Below, piece after piece: positions 8,052 to 20,737 of a stretch of 64,000 nt of DNA (position 1 is the first letter of the stretch; each line of letters starts with the position of its first letter). Made by a program: the position numbers and the translations under genes. Below the pieces are notes generated by a model. That model saw nothing but the letters and a program-made list of their open reading frames with translations. It ran no database searches and was not told the DNA's origin. The DNA is taken from contig JAMXBD010000639.1 in assembly GCA_024138025.1 (NCBI GenBank), positions 62,001 to 126,000 of the forward strand. The letters run 5' to 3'. Source of the stretch: Combretum micranthum (lineage: Eukaryota > Streptophyta > Magnoliopsida > Myrtales > Combretaceae).

Positions 8052-11000
8052 TGTAAATCCCCGAAATTTTTGGATCCAAATTAAGACCTAAACCCTAATC
8101 GGAAGTCAAAGGATTCTTAAGTCAAACAAAACCCTAGTTTACCGTAACCGTTTAACTCCGGCATTGCCGTTTTCTCAAGCCCTAGAAAACGAAGTTGGAA
8201 AAATTAGTTGTAATAGTTCGTAATAGCTATAGGTTTTATAAAAATATCAGATTGAAGAATTTCAAGTGTCCTTTGAACCCGATCGGACATGATTCTTGAA
8301 AAACGTGTCCGGAAGCCGGAATAGGAAAATTATTCCGAATATACCGTTAGACTCGTAAAAGTATAAGATTTCCAAAAATATCAATTTCGTAATTTTTCGG
8401 TAGCTAGAAATATCAGATATCGCTTTTATACGCGTACTTTCTTACTACCGGTTTAATTGTCATGTCTACTTTTACATTACACTATTTTCTACTATTCTAC
8501 ACTATTCATCTATCTTACTTTTTCTTACAACCTATTCTTACAACCATACACCTATTTCTTACACATTTTCATTTCCAATACAACTTCACATCTTTCATTT
8601 CTTACTTTTAATTAATCAAAAGAAAAAATTAATTTTTCTCTCCCCATGCACAAATGGCGCCGGCCCATCTCCCATGCTCAATTTGTTTTTTCAATTATTT
8701 AATTAACACAATTATCTCCCACATTTTCCTATAAATACCCCTCATACCTTCACTTCTTTCACACTCTTCTTCTCTAAAGTTACTATACAAAATCTCTCCA
8801 AATTCTTCAAGAGTTCTCTCAAGAAGTCTTCTTAGTTTAGTTTCCTTTAGGTAAGAAATTCTCAAGAATTTTCATGTTCATCTACTTAGTATGAGCTTAG
8901 TGTGTGTTTTCTAAAACCATGAAGGTTAAGAAAGCAACATTAGATTCATACTTTGTTTTTGTTCATAATATCAATCTCTTTATGTTCCTTTATGTTCTTT
9001 TATTTCCTTTATGTACTTTATTTCTTATGTTCTTTACTATCTAATATATCTATATAACTATATATATTATTTAGAGCATATAAGCTCATTGTCTTACAAT
9101 TTATTTATCTTTCATGCAATTTATTTACTCATTTCAGTTATTTAAATTCAAGTTGATTTTAAGACTAGTCATTCTAGTCTTAGACTTGTCCTCATCAAGT
9201 CAAAACAATTCTTTTCTTTTTCGGGACTAGTCTTTTCTTAGTCCCGGGGTACCTTGATGAAGCTAAGGTCCCAATACTTGATTTACTTTATTATTTACTT
9301 AAGCTTTCAAGTTATTATTTACTTTTCTATAGTTATGATTCATATTCATGCATGAACATAATGTTTTTGTCTCAACAAAATAAAAAAGTGTTTTCTTGAA
9401 TTAAAGATTCTTTCTAAAAGAAATAAATATGGAAAATGGATTTCTTAAAAACCATGGACATGTATGGGAATGATTTTCTTACATAAACAAAAGGTTTTAT
9501 GAAAACTTATCTTTTATCAAGAAGTAGAAATTCTTTTGGAATCATTACAAGAAATAAAAATGTCATTTTGCTACTTTTGAAATCCAAGTTTAGAAAATAA
9601 AACCACACTTTAGAAATTAAAATAATTACAAAAGATTTCATTTAGAAATAGAATATTCATCTTAATAACTAAAAGATCTTTCAAAAGTAAAATAAATATT
9701 CAATAGAATCTCAAATTCAAAACTTTTAGAACCTTAATTTTTATAAGTTGAGACAACTCATTTACTTCATACATTGTTGTGAGTCATTACATATAAATAT
9801 ATACCTTTCAAAAGTTTACAAAACAATTAAATATTTATCTTTTCAAAAGAGCTTGTTTACATAAAGGAAAACAAGTGTTTGCAAAATTCGTGGCAAATCT
9901 GGACTCGTCTTTTCGGAACCCAAACGACTTAGTTTTATGAAAATAAGTTTAGAAATGCGTAGATCTTTCGAGTAGGTAGAAACGTATATTATACGCGAAA
10001 TTCCGAGTTAAAATGAGCAAGTTATGGCCATTTTAAGTTGGAATTTCCCCTTATACGATTTTTCTACGATTTTAAGAAAAGATTAGAATCTTCAAGGATA
10101 GAATTTCATGAAATACTCATTTTGGGTATTCTTCTTGATTAGATAATCACGAGGAGATTGTGCGTATCCCGAGGATTACTACGATTAAGTGGAATTTCCG
10201 AACGACCCATCCAATTCAAGAACGGTGTCATCATGGCCGAGTGAGTTACTTCCCGTTAATTTTTCTCATACTCTTGATTGTGCTTGTAAAATTAGTTGCA
10301 CTAGAATCTAAGAAAAAATCAAAAAGAAGTGTATGATAATATGTTGAAGGGATACTAAGTATATCGAAACCGATTTGATTGTAATAAAGTTGTATGTATT
10401 AATGTCTTGAATTGTTTGAAATTGGTTGATCACTTGAAAGAAGTTAAATGTAACTACTAGACTTTAATTAAAGAAATTATTCATGCACTTCATATGTTGA
10501 GTCACATTGCATTCACTACTATACAATTGGTGGGACAAGTGTATAATAGTGGTGGTAGACATAACCGGTATATCATGTAAGTGGCGAGTAGGAGCCGGTA
10601 AAAACTACAAAATTGGTGGCTAGTAGGAGCCTGTAATAACTACATGTTTTTTATGGCGTATAGGAGCCGGTAAGATCTATAAAAGCGTTTTTAAAAGTTG
10701 TGGCTGTAATTGGCCTGAATACCCAACCCCGAATGAAGGGCGTAAATTCATTCAACATATGATTCCCGGAAGGTCATATGTCTTGTATGCTCACGTGGTT
10801 GTTGCATTTCATACGTTTGAATAATAAACTTGATTGATAATTTACTTCGAGTATGAATTTTGGGATTTACTCACTAAGCCCATAAGCTTACACCCCTATA
10901 GGTATTTGTATTCTCAGGAACACCCATTTTTGTACCTGAGGTCTTCCAGTACCCGTATACGTTTTATGTTGAAGCTTTTGGAGGAAATCTACTTGAAGAC

Positions 11001-11317
11001 TTAGATTAGAATTCCTTTGAAATCTTTAATTTTGGATTTTATGAAGTTATCTCGATCCTTGGAATTAGCGGGGGTATGCCCCTAAGAAATTATGTAACAG
11101 ACCTTTGGTTATTTATGATATGATATACTTTATTTCTAAATTTTTATATGTTTATCTTTACTTGCTTAAACTGTGCTTCCCAAAAGCGTCTTCTATTACC
11201 GTGTTAGACGCCTTACATATAATACTAAGGCTTTCGCATGACTAAGGTAGCCATTCTTAAGCCTTGATATTATATGTGGCGGACTGCCACGTTTAGGGTA
11301 CCCTCCGGGGCGTGACA
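8052..11317 (+). repeat. Element A 3' LTR, complete (3266 bp)
   Basis: The LTR starts TGTAAATCCCCG after the PPT and ends GGGGCGTGACA. Its last 2055 bp pair with 1-2042. The 5' portion holds a TATA box (8730-8737) preceded by a CT/AT-rich region. The remainder is an unusually long R/U5 with no gene, including the degenerate tandem array near 10580-10690. The sequence on the right, 11318 onward, is the LTR of element B, so A landed inside B. The target duplication cannot be checked because the left end of A is outside the window; the right flank is GACAT. Confidence 0.95.
8730..8737 (+). promoter_or_regulatory. TATA box of LTR A
   Basis: CCTATAAATACCCC is a strong plant TATA context, 678 bases into the LTR. 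It is followed at ~30 bases by a CT-rich leader start (TTCACTTCTTTCACAC). The A-family solo LTR has the same box in inverse orientation at 35447-35454. A GTAAGAAA donor-like site follows at 8851. Confidence 0.7.
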
Positions 11318-12775
11318 GACATGATTTTTTAGGAGGAGAGAGACAGAAATATAGTTAGCTTTTGACTTGAAAATGTAATGTGTAATTAATGGTATGTGTT
11401 GCTTCTTAAAGGAGTGAAATAGATTTATTTTAATCAATTTTTTGGAGTAATTCAAAGGAAAAGGCAACCAAAAAGGTGTAAAAAATTTGCCAAGAAGTGA
11501 TATAGAAAGTGTAGAAAGATTGAAGTGAAAAAGAAATGATGTGTGAAAGGTGTATTTGAAGGTGTGGGTTGTAAGAGTACTTTCTTAATAAAATAAAATA
11601 AAAAATAATAAAATATAGAAAATGTATTCCAAATATTTGTAGCAGATTTTTCATATTTAAAATAACATAATTAATTTATTTATTTTAATGAATTATTAAA
11701 TAAGTTGCCGATATGATCAAAATATGCGAGTATGGGTTATAAATAATAGTTTCATAACTTGAAAAACTCTTAAAAATATTTTATCAAAAATAAAAAATAT
11801 TTCTCAAATATTTTTAATTATTAAATTAATTTATTTTTTTTAGTATCGGGTCTTAAATAGAAACTGATCTCGTAAAAACTCGAAACGTACTAAATTTTGG
11901 AAAAACGGAATTTTCTAGGATATATAAAATATTTATCTAAAAATATAAGAGTTTATAAGAATAATAAGATTGTGTAGTGAATAGTGCAAAAGACTAGTTA
12001 ATTACCGGTAGTAATGAAATACGAATAAAATCGCAAAATCAGATAATTCTAGTTATCGTAAAATTACAAAACTGAAATTTTAGAAATCCCTATGAAAATA
12101 CGAGTCTAATGGTATTAATGGTATATTTTTTATATCTCGAGCCCTAGATACACTTTTCGAAGTCTGTATCCGAACAGGTTCGAAATAGGTCAAAAATTTA
12201 TCAATCTAATATTTTTAAGGGACTTTACATTATTACGAGCTATTCTACACACTTAAATTATACCTCGGCCTCTAGAGTTAAGGGTGCGAGATTGCTGGAC
12301 TTAAATTACTATATTCCACTTAGGGTTTCTGGATGATTTTTCGGTTTAGATCTTTGCCAATTTGGAAACTGGCATTTTATGTTTATACAACATATTTAGT
12401 TTAAGATAATTATTTTAAATTTCATTTTTGTAAGTATTTAATATCTCTTAACGTTTTCGAAATTTTTGAATTGAGTTTTATTCCCGAAAATTTATCATTA
12501 TTTACATTTTAATAATTTGTTTTTGGGTTCTATATTACCCGATCTTACAATTCAGAGCTAAGTATGGATTTTATTGTACGTAGTGGTTTTGAATTTGAAG
12601 ACTGTTGAGTTCTTATTTTATTTTTAAGGAATCTCATTTTCTCAAGATTAAGAAATTTCTGGATTCGTTCGTGATTTAGGACTAGTCAAAGTTTGGTTTT
12701 AATTTGGAGTCATTTTTAGGGTTTATTTTCGAAGTTCATTTTGGAATTATTTACTGAAATTTTCTAGAACTTACA
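11318..12775 (-). repeat. Element B 3' LTR, part
   Basis: Read on the - strand this begins TGTAAGTTCTAGAAAATTTC at 12775 and matches the first 1.46 kb of B's 5' LTR (about 19280-20737). It stops abruptly at 11318 where element A starts, so the rest of this LTR lies beyond A's left end, outside the window. No coding sequence. Confidence 0.92.
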
Positions 12776-12796
12776 TCCTTCCCACCTTAAAGAAAG
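12776..12796 (-). other. Polypurine tract of element B
   Basis: Read on the - strand, CTTTCTTTAAGGTGGGAAGG directly precedes the 3' LTR of B. It is nearly the same as the box and tract before the 3' LTR of element A. Confidence 0.88.
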
Positions 12797-13542
12797 TTTT
12801 GTTCGCAAAACTTGTTACGAGTGTATTGCTTATTGAGAAAAGATTGTGAATTTCGAGTTATATTTCTAACACTGGTTTATGCTTTGGTTTGTATCATTTT
12901 CAATTTTGTATGATAGATATTTTACGAAATAAAGCACATACAATTTAATAAGATTTGGCTTAGCGATTCCAACCTTTACTTACACGACTCTTTTGGAGAA
13001 CGACACAGGCTTAACTTGAGACCACAAATGACTTGACTTGACTCGACCAACACTAGACGACTCACGACAGCACGACCTTTCATGACTCGATTACTTTGAC
13101 CAACGAAGGTTGTGGATTCGCTTCTCCATCCTTACGTAGCTGTATATACAATATTATGCTTTGAGATCCATATTTCTTTAAACAATTCAATCATTGTTGT
13201 TTTAAACTCTTATCATCGTGATCATCTTGATGGGGTTGAAATCAAGAATCTCATTACTTTATTGTATAAAGATTACTTGTGAAGATCTCATGGAGTTCGG
13301 TAATTGAGATTTGATTACTGAAGTTTTAACTTTTATGTGACAGTCATCATGGATTTTCGATCTTTCAAAGTTCTTTATTTACAAGAGGTTGTATGAGGGG
13401 TGTCTTGGAACTCGTTAAATTAATCGAGTTTTGTTTTAGTTTCCATCATTGGCTCATACTAGCTTTTAATGGTCTCGAGCTTTCCTATCCTTAGCTTAGC
13501 TATTTAATCCAAGGTTATTTCTAACAACCTATCTCCCTGATT
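12797..13542 (-). other. Element B region between gag and PPT, no pol
   Basis: This 746-bp stretch occupies the place where an autonomous element would have more than 4 kb of pol. I see no protease, RT, RNase H or integrase motif in any frame and no long open frame. A pol deletion or a born-defective structure both fit. Confidence 0.75.
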
Positions 13543-14780
13543 TTATTGGCAGGAAAGAATATGCAGTATTCCAAGGGTATAGCATAAACTTAATACCAAG
13601 TTGCATCTTTGATCCTCACTTCTTTCCATGGCAATGGACTCCAGTTCCTCATCACTAGCTTCTCCATACTCTAAATATGGGTGAGCATTGTAGACCAGAT
13701 TTTCGGATAAAGATGTTCTTGAAGAACTTTGATTCATTTTTCCTTTGTTGCTTTTATTCCTATTATATCTTCTCCTCTTCTTCCTTGGTAGATCCAGTGA
13801 AGCAACATGCAGGTTATCCCGTTCAGGGCATGTTTTAGCCAAATGTCCTATTTTTTAGCAAAATAAGCATGTGGTGGTCATCTTTTTAGGATACTTCTCA
13901 ACTTTGTGACCAGGGTCCCCACAGAGGTAACACTTGAATTGAAGTTGTGGACACTGTATAGGGTAATGCTTTTTCTTACATTTCCAACATTGTATCTTAT
14001 CCAATATTGTGTCTGCTTCCCTGTTTGGGTCATCATCTACGTGAAGTGTTCCGTCTTTTTGACTCGGGATCATTGCTACACAAAACTCTACTTCCTTATT
14101 ATTTCTTTCTTGCCTCCTCCTTTGGGCATTTTCTATTATCCGTGCTCTTTCTAGCAATCCTTGATAACTCCTGATATCAAATTCCTCCAATCGAGTCTGA
14201 AGGTTTTCTTTTAAACCTTTCAGAAACACTTGTCTTTTCTAAACTCGGTTTCATACTGTTCCACACTACAATCTCCTTGTGAGATATTGAGGAAATCTGC
14301 ACTGTACTGGACTTTTAAGCTCTTAGAGAAATATTTATTTAAAAACTCACATTTAAATATCTCCCATGTAACTGGAGGCATCAACTCTCTTTCTTTAGAC
14401 TCCCACCATACTCGAGCATGTAAGCGGAGCATATAGGTCCCATAATTGACTCTCAAGTGGTGTGGTACCTCAAAAGCATTAAAGGACCTCTCAATGTGTG
14501 CTAACCAGTCCTTGGCCTCATCTGGTTTTCCAAAAGCTCCGTCGAAATACTGGTTACACTTTATGAAGCATGGTAAGAGACATTGGTGGAATTGAGGTGA
14601 TGGTGGCTTGTCTTACATCGTTTCTTGCACATGTCTTGCAGGTATAGATGTTGAACTGGCTTGAGTTTGTTGCATATAATTCATTATCTAACTAGTAAGC
14701 AGTTCAATCTCGATTGAAGCATCTCCCTCTTGGTTAGGTGGTTCAGGTATCGTTCGATTCTCGAGTCCTAAAGGAGTCAT
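13543..14780 (-). pseudogene. gag: Element B second gag copy (core plus zinc knuckles)
   Basis: The start chosen is the - strand ATG at 14780. After a Pro/Glu-rich N-terminus with a stop near 14690, the Gag core follows: YFDGAFGKPDEAKDWL near 14550, GTYMLRLHARVWWES near 14430, then YSADFLNISQ. Compared with Gag A it lacks about 20 residues after the EQYETEF block and shifts frame at about 14229. It then continues with LLERARII and three zinc-knuckle boxes: CWKCKKKHYPIQC, CYLCGDPGHKVEKY (last Cys lost) and a third broken by a stop at about 13850. The tail is acidic. Similarity to A ends near where A has its proposed splice donor. It is a broken Gag, not functional as written. Confidence 0.85.
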
Positions 14781-15234
14781 GACGGGTTCTTGTTGTGGCT
14801 GGGTATGTCTCCTACAGTTTTATTAAGCTCGGGTGAAAATTCTAAATCTTTTATCACGTGTTAAGGCATTAAAAGAGACTTAAAGAAACTTATCGGAAAT
14901 ATAGAACACAGAAATGCGGAAACAAAAACATATATAAGAAATATTAAAATTCGATTGAAATCAAAATCAATAAGAAATACTTCATAATATTCAAAACAAA
15001 ATACATGAAATCAAGAGAAGATATAAATCTTCCATTATAAAAGTCCAAAAAAAGGATGCAAAACATACATTGGAATCAATTCATGAACTAGATGATAAAC
15101 CACAACATTGGTTTACATTTTCAAAACATCTTTGTTCTTTTCAAAAAGTTATTTGCTCCTAACACTCAATAAAAGATCTATTGTTATTTCTAGACTGACT
15201 TCTTCCAAACAAGGGCAGCTATCCACTTATTAAT
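14781..15234 (-). other. Spacer between the two gag copies of B
   Basis: AT-rich sequence with no recognisable domain on either strand. It separates the shorter upstream gag-like ORF from the second gag. Confidence 0.5.
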
Positions 15235-15699
15235 TCATTTAGGGCACCTACTTTCCCAGTGTTTCGGTTGTTTGTAGACGAAGCACTTTAGGGTTTTCTT
15301 CCTTGGACATTCCATAATTTTATTCTTGGGATCTCCACAGAGGTAACACTTGTGCTTCAGCTGTGGACACTGTTTGAGATAATGACTTTCCTTGCACTTC
15401 CAGCAATTGATCTGACGCCTCTTAAAAGGTTCATTTTGAACAAATAGGCTAGTTGTCTTAGACCTCCTGACCTTGGAGCTTGAACTAGCCATAGAAGAAG
15501 GAGTCTTAATTCCTTGCATTGTCACTTGGTGGGGTCCTTCCACCTGATTTTGCACATTGCTAGTAAGCACTTGCTGCAAGAGGAGCTTTTGTGCATCCAC
15601 TAAACATCCTAGAAGGTCTATGACTTTTTGCATTGGATCTTGTGGTGGTGGAGTGTCTCTCACTTGTTGTTCCTCGGGAAGGTTAGTCGACTGTTGCAC
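15235..15699 (-). CDS. Element B first gag-like ORF (N-terminus joined to zinc knuckles)
   Basis: An intact 154-codon frame with ATG at 15699. Residues ~1-60 are Gln/Pro-rich with a leucine-rich stretch (LLQQVL) like the N-terminus of Gag A. The Gag capsid core is missing altogether. From residue ~98 three zinc-knuckle-like boxes follow: CWKCKESHYLKQC, then CYLCGDPKNKIMEC (His replaced), then CFVYKQPKHWESRC (second Cys replaced by Tyr). The product would be a small nucleic-acid-binding protein with at most one fully standard box. It appears to be an internally deleted duplicate of gag. Whether it is expressed cannot be seen. Confidence 0.7.
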   Translation of the reverse strand: MQQSTNLPEEQQVRDTPPPQDPMQKVIDLLGCLVDAQKLLLQQVLTSNVQNQVEGPHQVTMQGIKTPSSMASSSSKVRRSKTTSLFVQNEPFKRRQINCWKCKESHYLKQCPQLKHKCYLCGDPKNKIMECPRKKTLKCFVYKQPKHWESRCPK

Positions 15700-16212
15700 G
15701 TTCTCTCAGGTAGTCTCCTAGAAATAAGACGAAACGGTCACATTAGCCTAGTTATATAACACACTAGTTGCTTATGGTCTAGAAAAAGAGTTATAACTTT
15801 TTATTTTCTTTAAACTCGTTTATTTAGAAAAACGGTGAAAGCGCGCAGTTAATCTTTCCTTCCTAGTGGTTTATAGGTCGATGGGGCAATCTACCATCTC
15901 TATTATTGGCTTAAACCAAGAGTCGAGTAAGGTCACTTACTGTTGTATTTTGCAGTTGCTAGAATAGATTCGATCGTCTCCTCAAATATTTTCAATCTTC
16001 CTTCTTTATATGTTGGTTTCTATGTTTTCCAAAAGACTCCAAGATAGAATTCAAATCTTTAACAATCGAAAGTCACACTTTAAGGGTCATGGAGCTAACT
16101 CTAGTTTCTTCTTTACTTAAGGGTTATCTAACACTTACTCATCCATTTCTAAGATTGTATCTTAACATTCTATTCTTCTAAAGTCTTCCCACCTAATTCC
16201 CAAAACCTTGTC
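15700..16212 (-). other. Leader of element B
   Basis: The untranslated leader between PBS and first gag-like ORF, about 0.5 kb, compared with 1.1 kb in A. No ORF or motif seen. Confidence 0.6.
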
Positions 16213-16224
16213 GCTCTGATACCA
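16213..16224 (-). other. Primer-binding site of element B (tRNA-iMet type)
   Basis: GCTCTGATACCA on the + strand is the exact reverse complement of TGGTATCAGAGC. It lies 7 bases from the LTR end at 16232. It is the same PBS as element A. Confidence 0.95.
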
Positions 16225-16231
16225 ACTAAAC

Positions 16232-19200
16232 TGTTATGCCCCGAAGAGTACCCTAAACGTGCCAATCCGCCGTACACAAAATTAAAGCCTAGGAATGACC
16301 GCCTTAGTCGCGCAAAGGCGTCCATACAATGTACAAGGCATCTAACACATAGAGGAGACACATCGGAGTGATAAATTTTATATTGATATAACTTGAGTAA
16401 CAATGTAAAGGAAATACAATTCATTATACTTCAAATACAAATCACTATACTTTAATTTCAATTCATCAAAAGATTTTACTACTTAAACTATTACAAATCA
16501 ATTCACAAAATCTAGCTAATATCTTCAAGCATTGTTATTTCCTATCGGAATCCCGAAGGCATGTTTGGCTCCAACCATCTCATTCCCCACTTAGCATTCT
16601 TGAGATAACCTATTCATTCAAATATCTATTGCGTATAAGCTACACTAGCTTAGTGAGAATCCCTTTAATTCCATATCATAACAAGCAAGTTATAAATCAT
16701 CTATGCTATGCATAAACAAACACATGAGCAGACAATTATGTATGGGTATCCAGAAACCATACACAGAATGGATTTACGCCCTCCGTATCTTGGGTTAGGG
16801 ATGGTATTGAAAGTCTACACGACCGCTTCTAGTCCCGGAGCCCTCGCTCATAGCACTAGAGTCAGCTAGGCTCACACAATATGCATCTTCGATGCGCTTT
16901 AGTTTCCTATGAATGAGCTCTGATACTGGGTCTCATTATCCAAACGAGTCATCGGATAATACCGATCAACCTGCATAGGAGTAGCATGCTATCATATGCA
17001 ACATGTCCGATACGATGCATGACCAATTTAATTTTTGCTTAGGTCAAATCATTCATACATTCTTTAGAGTGACCAACCAATATCATACACATAAACAGAA
17101 ATAATATGAACAGTGCAGTTATCCAATCGAATCATGGTTTTGATATGCTTTAGTATTCTTTAGCATACATACATCAAAATCTCATCATCTATCCCATCCC
17201 CATTCATATCGATTTTTATCTTGTTCCTATAATTCTAATGCAACTAGCTACAAGCACAAACAAGGTAACAAAATAAGAAGAAGACTTACTCGGCCATTGG
17301 ATCACCGGTCTCTTAGTAAAAGTAATTCGGTGGTAGGGAATCTTCGATTTCGAGGTCACCTAAAAAGGAAGAAATACCATAATAATTATTTCATCACTTA
17401 ACAAATCCAAACTATCTTATACAAACTATCAAATTTGTAATACTCGTCCTAAGCGGGAATTCCAACTTAAAACGGCTATAACTTGGTCATTTTAACTCGG
17501 AATTTGATAAATTATATATCGATTCCTATCTACTTCGAAATATCTATCTAATTCTAATATCTTATTTAATTTTTGAAAACTTTGAAGCTTCAAAAAGATC
17601 GGATTAGATCAAAATAGTAGCAAAAACCGATTTAGAAAATTGATTTTGTAAAAGTTCATGAAGTTTCTACCATCCAAAGCAAGTATACATGCAATATCAA
17701 CAAATTACTATCATAAATGGTATGCCATGAGATATTTAATAAAAGAAAATACTATCATACATGTTCTTGATGATATTTAATAAAAGAAATTTTTAGAAAA
17801 CTTTTTCTTTGTAAGACTTTATGAAAAATCAACTTAGATAGGCTAGTCTTGTAGTCTTGACAATCCCCACTTGTTTTTAGAAAAATTCCTTGATAAAATT
17901 TATTTATTCTTGTTAAAATTAAGCCTTCACTATGTATATTCCCTAAGGCCTTTGTTTTTCAATAAAAATTCTCATTTTACACTTTGTAAACATGTTTTTA
18001 AAATTGGTTCATCCCAAAATCCCAATTTTGTAAAACTTGTTTTTGTGGTGATTCCTTTAAGTAAAAATCATTTGATACTTAGAAAATTAAGGCTCAACCA
18101 TACCTAGCCACTAAGGACTTCTTTCTTTCTTTAATAAAACTTCTATTTTAAGTTTGGAAAGTAAGTATTTTCATGTCCTCACTCCAAAATTACGAATTTC
18201 CTAAGTTGACTAGCAACTCAAAATTTTCCTACTTCATTTCTACTCCTTGTCCTACATATTTTTCTTAACAAATCCCATCTTAATTTATAAGAACCATTAC
18301 TTGATGATGCCTATGACCTAAACTCTTTATTTTTTCATATAAAACACAAGTTTTGGAGTTGATAAATGGGTTTTCAAAATTGGTATTAGTTGAGATCCGA
18401 ATTTACAAAATTTATTTTTGGACATATCTTTTGATAAAATCTATCTAAACTTATGAAAATCCATCCTTTACATATCCTATCTTAAGAGCCTTCCATATCT
18501 TGAATAAAAAATTCATATTTAAGTTGGAAAACATGTTTTTAAACTGGGCCTTAGCCTAAATCAGAAAATAGAATTTTGTTTTGAAAAATAATCTTTGAAA
18601 ATCATCTTTGAACCATATAAAATGAAGTCTTGATGATATATATACATTAAGCCTTCATTATATCAAGTAAAAATTTCATTTTGACACTTAGAAAGTGGTT
18701 TTTAAAAATGGGTCTTGCCTAGATACGAATTCTCCATTTTTATTTGAGTTCAAAACCAAGATCTACACTTAATATAAACATAAATATAAAAGAAATCGAT
18801 GGTAGTAAGCTATAAACTCATAGATCTAACATAAACATAACCAAAGCTACATAAAAAACTAGATCTACAAAATATAACTACTTCTAGCAAGAAAATAATA
18901 ATACTACAAGAGAGTACTTAGGGATAAGACGAGTGCTTCATTTTGACATCATCATCCTTAGGTTTTAAGCTTATGGAAGGTCATTTGATGCATGAAACTC
19001 TCACTATATTTGACCTATACCATCTATGGAAACTTTGGACAAGATTTTTATCAAAAGATCTTGAAGAAATATTGTGGGAGCTCATTTATTGAGTAGGGGT
19101 AGCAAGTGTTCTTGCAAGAAGAAGAACAAAATGAAGAAAGAAAAAGAGGAAAAAGAGAGAGAAAAGGATAAGGAATGGTAAATGTTTGATGGTGTAAATG

Positions 19201-20737
19201 AGAGAGAGTGTATAATGAGTTAAAGACACATTAAATGAAGGAAAAAAAAAAAGGAAATGGCAACCAATGGAGTACCATAGCAGGCGTGATTTTTGAAGAA
19301 GAGAGAGAGAGAAATTTAGTTAGCTTTTGACTTGAAAATGTAATGTGTAATTAATAGTATGTCTTGCTTCTTAAATGAGTGAAATAGATTTATTTTAATC
19401 AATTTTTGGAGTAATTCAAAGGAAAAGGTAGCCAAAAAGGAGTTAAAAATCTGCCAAGAAGTGATATAGAAAGTGTAGAAAGATTGAAGTGAAAAAGAAA
19501 TGATGTGTGAAAGGTGTATTCGAAGGTGTGGATTGTAAGAGTATTTTCTTAATAAAATAAAATAAAAAAATAATAAAATATAGAAAATGTATTCCAAATA
19601 TTTGTAGCAGATTTTTCATAATTAAAATAACATAATTAATTAATTTTATTTAATGAATTATCAAATAAGTTATCGATATGATCAAAATATGCGAATATGG
19701 GATATAAATGATAGTTTCATAACTCGAAAAATTCTTAAAAATATTTTATGAAAATAAAAATATTTTTCAAATATTTTTTATTATTAAATTAATTTATTTT
19801 TTTTAGTATCGGGTCTTAAACAGAAACTGATCCCGTAAAAACCCAAAACGTACTAAATTTTGGAAAAACGGAATTTTCTAGGATATATAAAATATTTATC
19901 TAAAAATATAAGGGTTTATAAGAATAATAAAAATTGTAATGAATAGGATGAATAGTGCAAAGGACTAGTTAATTACCGTAGTAATGAAATATGAATAAAA
20001 TCGCAAAATTAGATGATTCTACTTATCGACAAATTACAAAACTGATATTTTAGAAATCCTTATAAAAATACGAGTCTAACGATATTAATGATATGTTTTT
20101 TATATCTCAAGTCCTGGGATACCTTTTCGAAGTTTGTATTCGAACGGGTTCGAAACAGGTAAAAAATTTACCAATCTGATATTTTTAAGCGACTTTATAT
20201 TACTACTAGCTATTTTTATACACTTAAATTATACCTCGACCTCTAGAGTTAAGGGTGCGAGATTGCCGGACTTAACTACTGTATTCCACTTAGGGTTTCT
20301 GGGTGATTTTCCGGTTTAAATCTTTACCAATTTGGAAACTGACGTTTTATGTTTAACAACATATTTAGTTGAGATAATTATTTTAAATTTCATTTTTGTA
20401 AGTATTTAATATCTCTTAACGTTTTCGAATTCTTGAATTGAGTTTTATTCCAAAAATTTATCGTTATTTACCTTTTAATAATTTGTTTTGGGTTCTATAT
20501 TACCGATTTTATAATTTAGAGCTAAGTATGGATTTTGTCGTACGTAGTGGTTTTGAATTTGAAGACTGTTAAGTTCTTATTTTATTTTAAGGAATCTCAT
20601 TTTTTCAAGATTAAGAATTTCTGGATTAGTTCGTGATTTAGGACTAGTCAAAGTCTGGTTTTAATTTGAAGTCATTTTTAGGGTTTATTTTCGAAGCTCA
20701 TTTTGGAATTATTTATTGGAATTTTCCAGAGCTTACA
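16232..20737 (-). repeat. Element B 5' LTR, complete (4506 bp)
   Basis: On the + strand it runs from TGTTATGCCCCGAAG to CTTACA; on the - strand it starts TGTAAGCTCTGG. The far end should read TGTCACGCC as in the sister LTR at 41030, and has changed to TGTTATGCC, consistent with deamination of methylated C on both strands. Its right end abuts an older C-type LTR at 20738. No coding sequence. Confidence 0.93.

Noticed and set aside
12797..13542. Hidden envelope-like or pol remnant in B
   Set aside because: All frames were scanned by eye for RT, RNase H, integrase and protease motifs; none found.
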